From contig CAIRYQ010000026.1 in assembly GCA_903882875.1 (NCBI GenBank), positions 1 through 58,680 of the forward strand: a DNA stretch of 58,680 nt. Direction: 5' to 3'. A program made the position numbers and the translations under genes. Of this stretch, positions 52,474 to 58,680 are shown piece after piece. Origin of the DNA: an uncultured Spartobacteria bacterium. Lineage in GTDB: Bacteria; Verrucomicrobiota; Verrucomicrobiia; Chthoniobacterales; Chthoniobacteraceae. Within the stretch, counting starts at the first letter, position 1, and every line of letters begins with the position of its first letter. Under the pieces are notes generated by a model. It was given only the letters and a program-made list of their open reading frames with translations, made no database searches and was not told the origin of the DNA.

Positions 52474-53040
52474 TCACCGACGACCTCCGCTCGTCCACCG
52501 ACGCCCCCCGCCCGTCCGGCGACGACCTCCGCTCGTCCGCCGATGTCGTTGGACGGTTCGGGGAAGGCCCCGGACGGTTCAGGGAAGGCCCCGGATGATT
52601 CAGGGAAGGCCCCGGATGGTTCGGGGAAGGCCCCGGACGATTCAGGGAAGGCCCCGGACGATTCAGGGAAGGCCCCGGACGATTCGGGGAAGGCCCCGGA
52701 TGATTCGGGGAAGGCCCCGGACAGTTCAGAGAAGGCCCCGGACGGTTCGGGGAAGGCCCCGGACGGCTCGGGGAAGGCCCCGGACGGCTCGGGGAAGGCC
52801 CCGGACGGCTCAGGGAAGGCCCCGGATGGTTCGGGGAAGGCCCCGGATGGCTGGGGGTCAACCCCGGATGGCTGGGGGTCAACCCCGGATGGCTGGGGGT
52901 CAACCCCGGACGGCTGGGGGTCAACCCCGGATGGCTGGGGGTCAACCCCGGATGGCTGGGGGTCAACCCCGGATGGCTGGGGGTCAACCCCGGACGGCTG
53001 GGGGTCAACCCCGGATGGTCGGGGACTGAGCCCGGACAAT
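52474..53040. repeat. 21-bp tandem array with three unit families in one phase
   Basis: The first three to four units are of the CCGACGACCTCCGCTCG type (52474-52557). Fourteen units of GGGGAAGGCCCCGGAYGRT with small changes follow (to about 52850). Then eight units of GGGGTCAACCCCGGAYGGC and one degenerate unit. The spacing stays 21 bp across both family changes. Every unit has a short GGGG-N4-CCCC hairpin (families two and three) and the word CGGAY. All frames stay open and read peptides such as GSGKAPD and GWGSTPD. The array lies between the converging DUF1015 and kinase genes. I see no gene in it. Confidence 0.9.
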
Positions 53041-53069
53041 CCGCCGACGCCGACGGACGGCCCTAGGAA

Positions 53070-53098
53070 GGCCACTTTTCGCTGAAAGTGGCCGTTTT
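53070..53098. terminator. terminator-like hairpin at the array end
   Basis: GGCCACTTT (53070-53078) pairs with AAAGTGGCC (53085-53093), six-base loop, then GTTTTG. It can act for plus-strand transcripts leaving the array, and the A-rich other side is weaker. Confidence 0.6.
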
Positions 53099-53171
53099 GT
53101 GGCGGAAAGCGAACCCCGGAGGCCTTTCGGGCGCTTCCGGGGACTTCTTGAAGCCCGTTCGGGACGGGGGC

Positions 53172-54084
53172 TCACTTCCCCAGCCGCTTCACCTTCACCT
53201 CATACACCACCCAGTCGGCGGCGATGCTGCCAAGGGCGAGGGTGCCGGGTGGGGTTTTCCAAGCGGGATCCCGGCTGAGGGCGGCGGTGGGGCCGGTCCA
53301 TTCGTAGAGCGGCTGGCCATCGAGGGTGGTGGTGATGGTCGCGTTCGCGCCGTCGGGGCGGACGGTCACTTCCAAGTCGTGCTGCTCGGAGTCCTTCACC
53401 TGCTTACCCTCCACGACTCCGGGCAGGTTTTTGCCCATCTTGCCGTTCACCTTATCCAGCCCGGTGTAGAAACCGAGTCCTGGCTGCCCATCCAGCTCGA
53501 AGCCCACCATCCGGTCGGCGACGGGCAGTTCAAGATGGAAAACATCCTTCACGGTGAGCTGCCGCAACTTCACCCGCACTTGGTAGCTCGCATTGCCCAA
53601 GTTGCCCGGCAGAGGCAGGCTCGCAAAACGCTTGCTCGAGCCGAAGAGCGCGCCATTTTCCAGGCGCCAGCCGTTGCCGGTCTGCATGACGGCAGCGCGG
53701 TTGAGCGGGGCGATGAGGTCTTCCCAGCCGTCGGCGGGTTTGGCGGCGGCGGGCTGGTCGTTGAGCGACCGTGGCTCCCAGATGCGGGTGGGGTTGCCAA
53801 CGCCTGCGCAGCCGAGGCGCTGGCCGCTGGGGCTGAAGGCGAGTTCGGTGGGTGCGGTCACCATGCCGCGGAATTCCTCCAGCCGCCGGCCGGCCTCGAG
53901 GTTCCAAATCTTCACGCTCAGGTCGGCGGAGGCGGTGGCCATGATGGGCTTGGAGGGATGCCACGCGAGGGCGGTGATGGGGCCGTCGTGCGCGCGGAAT
54001 TCCTGCTGCATGGCCAGCGTCGCGGCATCGCGGATGCGCACCATCTTGTCCGCCCCGGCCTCGGCGAAGCGGCGGCCATCGGGG
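53172..54084 (-). pseudogene. 3' part of the FHA kinase gene: WD40 end plus LamG-like domain
   Basis: This stretch is in another frame than the 5' part but continues it: after the shift it reads SRPDGRRFAEAGADKMVRIR and HDGPITALAWHPSKPIMATA, which are WD40 blades, then a jelly-roll domain of the DUF1080/3-keto-glycoside hydrolase kind (GWEDLIAPLNRAAVMQTGNG, GFELDGQPGLGFYTGLDKVN, LALGSIAADWVVYEVKVKRL). The last blades and the binding domain complete the propeller that the 5' frame lacks. The frameshift is at the run of four G at 54081-54084 (four C on the coding strand); removing one base makes one frame of 1373 residues. Whether this is natural or a sequencing error cannot be told. Confidence 0.75.
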
Positions 54085-57000
54085 CGCGACGGCGAGCACA
54101 TCCATCGCGGTGCGGTTGACCGCAGTCTGCACGACCTTGCCGGTGGCGGCGTCCCAGAGGACGATCCATTCCTCCGAGCCGGCATTGCCGCGCTCCGCCT
54201 TGGCCGTGACCAGACCCACGAGCTGCTGGCCGCCGCTGACCCAGCCGAGGTCCCAGAACTTCCTCATGTCCTTGCGCTCCAGCTTGACCGGTTGCTGGCC
54301 GGTGGTGGGATCATACAGGGCCACGCCATTATTGGAATACCCGGTAATGGCCGCGAGATGGTCGCCCCTGGGGCTGAGCCGGAGCAGGGTGAGTCCGTCG
54401 GTTTGCTTGAAGACGGCCGCCTGCTCGGTGTGAGCGCCGGGGTTGCGCAGCAGGAAGAGGTCTTGGGCTTCGTTTTTACCGCCGACGTAGCCGATGGCGG
54501 CGAAACGCCCATCCGCGCTCACGCTGGGCCGGCGATAGTGCCCGTCGGACGGCTTCCAGAGCAGTTCCGGGGCGCCGGCCTGCAGCTTTTGCAGCGCGGC
54601 ATGCTGGCCCGGAGCAACAGCAAAGACCACATCATCCGATCCCCAGAAGGCGATGCTGGAACTGGTGCCGCCGCGCAGGGTCCACTTCTCCGGCGTGCCG
54701 GTGAGGTCCCACGCGCGGGAGCTGGCACCGGCCACGAGCAGCTCGCCGGAGAGCGGATGCACGCCCGCGTCCCTGAATTCGCCACTGCCGCCGAGCAAGG
54801 ATTGCAACGGAGCGCCTGTGTTCGCATCCCAGAGCTGGATGGCCTGCCGTCCATCGGGCAGCGTGGCCACGCTCACGAAGCGTGCGCCGTCGGGAGTAAA
54901 GGAGAAGTGCGCGAAGGTGTGCTCTTGCGCATGGAAATCGAAGGCGACTTTTCCATCAGCGAGGAACACGCCCTTGATCCTACCGGCGAAGCCGGTCACA
55001 ATCATCTTGCCGTCGGGGCGGACGGCGATGGGATTCATCTGGTAATTGCCGAGCTGGCGCACGAGCGTGCCGTCCTGCGCGTTCACGAGGCGGCCGCGCT
55101 CCTTGGCACCGTAGGTCACCACCTGCTGGCTGTCCGGGGTGAAGGTTCCCGAGGCCGCATTTCCCTCCGGCTCATACTTCCAGCGGGGCTGGCCGGTGGC
55201 CGCGTCCCAGACGGTGACGAGTGTCGAGTTCCTCTCCACCTGGAGGAGCAGTTTGCCATCGGGGCTGAACTCCAATCGCAGCGTGATGGGCGCTTCCCAC
55301 TCCAGCAGCTTCTTCCCATCCCGCGCGCTGTGGATCACGATGTGGCCTTCACCATCCTGGCTGGCCACGGCGATCCGCTCTCCGTCCGGCGAGAATGCGA
55401 GCTTGCGCGCCCCGCCGGACTTCGGCGGGAAAACGGGCGTGAACTCCAGCAGGCTGGCGCCGGTGCGCACATCCAGGAGGGTGACTTTGCCGCGGCTGTT
55501 CGCGATGGCGAAGACGCCGGGACGCCGCGGATCCGCCGCCACGCCGCTAGTCGTCTCGACGGTGCGGATGCGGGCGATGGAGCTGTCGGACTGATCGAGC
55601 AGGTAATGCCACGTCGAGTCGCGCAAGTCCTCGGGCACCTCGCCGAGCGCGGCCTGCATCTCCGGGCCATTGCCCTCCCGCCGCGCCGCCTCGGCTAGGG
55701 CGAGTGCGGACTTCACGAGCGCATGACGGGCAGCCTCGCCGTTCTGCACGGCCTCGGCCTCGGCCTTCGTCGCGCGAGCGGCTTCGGCCTTTGCCTCCGC
55801 CTCGGAGGCGATGGCGCTCTGCTCGCCCGCGACCGCGCGGCGCTCCTTCGCGCGAAGATTGATGACAAACCACACTGCAAGCGCGGTGATGAGCAGCCAC
55901 GCGGCGGCAGCGGTGGTGAAGATGCCCTTGTTGCGCCGGATGAGCAGGGTGAACTGCTTCCAAGCCGAGGCATGCTCCGCGCTCGTGGCAAAGCCATTCT
56001 GATAGGCGAGGATGTCCCGCTGGAGATCCGCGACGCTCGCGTAGCGCGCGGCGGGCTCGAGTGCCATGGCCTTCTTCACCACGGCGGCGAGCGACTCGGG
56101 GATCTTCGATTGCGGAGAGACGAGCGGCTCGATCTCGCCGCGCCCGACCTTGCCGACCATCTCCCACGCATCCGCGCCGGTGACGGAGACGCGCAGCGCG
56201 AGAATCTGGTAGAGGATCGCGCCGAGCGAATAGATGTCGCTGCGCGCATCGAGTTCATCCACCTCGCCGCGCGCCTGCTCCGGCGACATGAACTGCGGCG
56301 TGCCCATGACGGTGCCCGAGAGGGTCGCCGAAATACCGGATACCGGATACGGGATACCGGAAAGGTTCTGCTCCGAGGCACCGTCGGCGTCCGGATGATC
56401 CCTTTCCGGTATCCGGTTTCCGCTTTCCGAAATCCCCACTCGCTTCGCGAGTCCCCAGTCCATGACCAGCGCCTCGCCGTAGTCGCCGACCATGATGTTC
56501 TCCGGCTTCAGGTCGCGGTGGATGACGGATTTGCTGTGCGCAAAGGCGATGGCGTCGCAGACCTTCTGGAAGATGGTGAGCAGCGCGGGCAGCGGATATT
56601 TTTTCAGCGTCTCCGCGTCGTGCGCGGCGAGCTGCGCGAGGACATGTTTGAGGGTGACGCCCTTCACCATCTTCATCGTGTAGTACGGCTGGCCGTTCTC
56701 ATCCACGCTCAGCTCATGCACGGGCACGACGTTCGGGTGCTCAAGCTGGCCGGTGACTTTCGCCTCGGCGATGAAGCGTGAAACTGCGTCGGCGTCGTTC
56801 GTGTCGAGCATCACCTTCATCGCCACCCTGCGCTCGATGGCCGCCTCGCGCGCATCGAGGATCGCGCCCATCCCGCCGCGCGCGACGACCGTGCCGATGT
56901 CATACTTTTTCTCCCGCAGCAACTCCGCCGGAAGCATCGTGCGGATCGCGCGCTGCGCGGGGGCGAGCGACATGTCCGTGGGCTGCTCGCCCTGGAGTCG

Positions 57001-57294
57001 GCGCAGCGTGACCGTAGCCACGCCGATGCGGATTTTCTGGCTCGGCCAGAGCCGCGTGCGCTCGGTGACGGGAGTGTCGTTCACGAAAGTGCCGTGGCCG
57101 CTGCCGAGATCCTCGATGAGCGCGTGGTCGTAATTGACGATGAGTTTCGCGTGTTCGCGCGAGATGAGATCCGCGTCCACGCGGAGATGGCAGCCGTCAT
57201 TCCGCCCGATGACGTAGTCCCCCGGCGTGAGGACGTGTCGCGCGTGCTCCACGCCATCCACGGTGATGAGAACCTCGGTCTGCGGGGCGGGCAT
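54082..57294 (-). CDS. FHA-Ser/Thr kinase-WD40 protein, 5' part (frameshifted gene)
   Basis: FHA domain (about 1-105; GDYVIGRNDGCHLRVDADLI, EDLGSGHGTFVND) binds phospho-Thr. The kinase (about 130-430) has the glycine loop ARGGMGAILDA, the lysine in VAMKVM, HRDLKPENIM, and DWG in place of DFG (ALVMDWGLAKR). A 35-residue insert encoded by a heptamer element sits in the activation segment (56331-56435) before GTPQFMSPEQARGE. One membrane helix (about 465-487), an Ala/Glu coiled coil (about 490-545) and a WD40 propeller follow. Without the shift the frame continues to 53530 as Arg/Pro-rich nonsense. ATG at 57294 has no clear ribosome site in view. Confidence 0.85.
56331..56435. repeat. 105-bp heptamer-armed element inside the kinase gene
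   Basis: Left arm: AAATACC, GGATACC, GGATACG, GGATACC, GGAAAGG (56331-56365). Spacer of 35 bp. Right arm: CCTTTCC, GGTATCC, GGTTTCC, GCTTTCC, GAAATCC (56401-56435). Arms of 35 bp pair at about 27 positions, with the inner 14 bp perfect (56352-56365 with 56401-56414). Its total length is 15 heptamers, or 35 codons, so the reading frame survives. The translated part reads SESGNRIPERDHPDADGA and SEQNLSGIPYPVSG, unlike kinase sequence. Confidence 0.75.
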
Positions 57295-57339
57295 GACTTT
57301 CTCTGCTACCCAACACTTGTGAAAATGACGAGCCGGAAA

Positions 57340-58485
57340 TCAGTCCAGCGTCCGCAGCCCCTCGGTGACGCTCATCTTCGCGACCGCGATCGCCGGGGCG
57401 AGGCATGAGATGATGCCGAGCAGCGACGCCACGAGCGCGGCGGTGCCGAGCATCTGCGGCGTCACTTCGAGCGAGACAAAAACCCCGTGCGTCGCCCTCG
57501 GCACATCCATCGTCGAATAGAACAGCCACGCGCCGCCCGCACCGATGAGCGCGCCGAGCGCCGCGAGGCCGAAGCTCTCCGCGAGGATCAGCGCGAACAG
57601 ATCGCGCCTGCGGAAGCCGAGCGCCTTGAGGATCGCGAGTTCGCGGAACCGCTCGCGCACAGCCATGCTCATCGTGCTCGCCGTGACCATCACCAGCGTG
57701 AGCAGCACGAAGCCGCTGATGCTGCCGATGAGAAATTTGATCCCGCCCCACATCGAGACGAACGCGGCCTGGAAGGCCCGCTCGCTCTCCGCGCGTACCT
57801 CGTTCGCGGAGTTCGCGAAGGCCTTGTTGATCGTGTCAATCACCTCCGGCATGACCTCGGTGGACGTGACCTTCATCCACCACATGCCCGTCTGCCCCCA
57901 GTCGTGCATGGCCTCGTCGAGATACTTGTGGTGAAAGAACATGTTCCGGTCGTCCACCGTGCCCGAATAGATGCCCGCGACGCGCAGTTCGAGCTTCGGC
58001 GGGAAGATGCCGCTCACGAGCGTGAACCGGTCGCCGACCTTGTAGCCGTACTGCTGCGCGGTGTCGTGCCCCACGATGCAACTCGTGCGGTCATTCACCC
58101 ATGACTCGTACGCCGCATCATCACAGCGAAGCTCGGGGAGCAGCTTGCGCAATTTCGCCGGCTCGATGGCGAACGTCCCGAATCGGATCGGCCCGTCCAC
58201 CTCGGTCTTCCCGCCGAACCACACGAACGGCGTCATCACATCCACACCCGGCACTCGCTCGATGATCGTGCGCTGCCGCTGCGGCAGCATGCTCATGAGC
58301 GACACCTTGTTTCGCACCGCCACGCGCAGCGCCGCGTCCGCGTCCGTCGGCGGCTGCGTGAGTTCGCGCAGCACGACCATGAGCGACACGAGGAGAAAAA
58401 GGCTCACCGCCGCGCTCAGCACGCTGAGCAGCAGCCGCCGCTTGTTGCGCAGCGCATTGCGGATGACGAAGCCGGGGATGCTCAT
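57340..58485 (-). CDS. ABC transporter permease, FtsX/MacB type
   Basis: A 381-residue inner-membrane protein: an N-terminal helix (RNKRRLLLSVLSAAVSLFLLV), a large MacB-PCD-like periplasmic domain (about 50-250; GVDVMTPFVWFGGKTEVDG, GYKVGDRFTLVSG), then three helices with the FtsX motif MSMAVRERFRELAILKALGF and AESFGLAALGALIGAGGAWL. Such permeases do not form channels but transmit ATPase strokes to the periplasm. The cognate ATPase is not in the window, probably beyond the right edge or elsewhere. ATG at 58485 (MSIPGFVIRNAL) suits the family; the longer frame adds 25 residues. Confidence 0.88.
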   Translation of the reverse strand: MSIPGFVIRNALRNKRRLLLSVLSAAVSLFLLVSLMVVLRELTQPPTDADAALRVAVRNKVSLMSMLPQRQRTIIERVPGVDVMTPFVWFGGKTEVDGPIRFGTFAIEPAKLRKLLPELRCDDAAYESWVNDRTSCIVGHDTAQQYGYKVGDRFTLVSGIFPPKLELRVAGIYSGTVDDRNMFFHHKYLDEAMHDWGQTGMWWMKVTSTEVMPEVIDTINKAFANSANEVRAESERAFQAAFVSMWGGIKFLIGSISGFVLLTLVMVTASTMSMAVRERFRELAILKALGFRRRDLFALILAESFGLAALGALIGAGGAWLFYSTMDVPRATHGVFVSLEVTPQMLGTAALVASLLGIISCLAPAIAVAKMSVTEGLRTLD

Positions 58486-58558
58486 GGTGGAAATTTGTGA
58501 CTGGTGACTAGTGCAGTGTAACGTTGAGATGTGACGGTATTGGTGTATGATTGGATTC

Positions 58559-58680
58559 ATGCCAGCACCCTATCGTTTGAGTCCGCCGGAACGACGTGAA
58601 CTCACCAGGATCAGCCGGAGCCAAAGCCGCCGTGCGGATGATGTCCGCCGTGCCCGCATTGTGCTTGGTTTGGCCGCCGG
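58559..58680 (+). mobile_element. IS630-family transposase, N-terminal fragment
   Basis: An open frame begins at ATG 58559 and runs to the window edge. It reads LSPPERRELTRISRSQSRRA and DDVRRARIVLGLAA, the usual opening of the helix-turn-helix domain of IS630/Tc1-type transposases. The DDE part is beyond the edge. The sequence 58500-58558 should hold the left end; IS630 targets TA, and a TA occurs at about 58509, but I cannot set the end without its partner. Confidence 0.75.

Noticed and set aside
52278-53085. Collagen-like or Pro/Gly-rich proteins in the second array
   Set aside because: Same reason: period 21, all frames open, no start signal, and the DNA inverted repeats explain the conservation better.

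Overview
The window looks like a contig from a high-GC member of the Verrucomicrobiota, probably the Spartobacteria/Chthoniobacter side, although no marker gene here fixes the rank. The signs are two DUF1501 proteins, a large DUF1549/DUF1553 cytochrome (Planctomycete-type), a giant NPCBM/propeller/HEAT/haem-binding protein of the PVC type, an FHA-Ser/Thr kinase-WD40 protein, HPr kinase with HPr and enzyme I, and generally high GC with long open shadow frames. Both ends lie inside transposase genes (IS5-like at the left, IS630-like at the right), so the contig probably ends where repeats broke the assembly.

Bases 1-4250 are the accessory part. Short orphan genes (a small membrane protein, a DUF2251 protein, a secreted protein, another small membrane protein) are bounded by sites that look like integron attC boxes. 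Between them lie a 21-bp tandem array, a hairpin element, an isolated promoter/RBS/ATG and a translationally coupled FN3-like/membrane pair. Bases 4254-14260 hold hisD, a secreted propeller protein, a propeller fused to a PVC-specific domain, and a 1184-residue haem-binding protein.

Bases 14473-23609 hold the operon hprK-ptsH-ptsI with no sugar-specific EII, a divergent PfkB kinase, a REC-HATPase-REC protein, a YihY/BrkB membrane protein, a secreted helical-repeat protein, an FmdB-like zinc ribbon and a lipoprotein. Bases 23733-40910 are mainly housekeeping and envelope genes: M16 peptidase, HupE/UreJ, PilC/GspF, purS-purQ, a large hybrid sensor kinase, a double ACT protein, an L,D-transpeptidase, NfeD/ClpP, GH8, DUF1801 and DUF1501.

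Bases 41114-50997 hold a sedolisin with no propeptide, two tandem His-rich small proteins (one frameshifted), an Lrp/AsnC regulator, an aminotransferase, a nucleotidyltransferase, and the DUF1501 + DUF1549/1553 pair. The right part holds DUF1015, a second and larger 21-bp array in which three unit families keep one phase, the frameshifted FHA kinase, and an FtsX-like permease.

The most unusual signal is a set of short elements whose inverted arms are built of 7-bp (or 8-bp) tandem units. One is 43990-44195, exactly between two genes. One is 56331-56435, 105 bp in frame inside the activation segment of the kinase. One is 1044-1133. They resemble one another in design rather than sequence, and I know of no named family in this phylum that they match.
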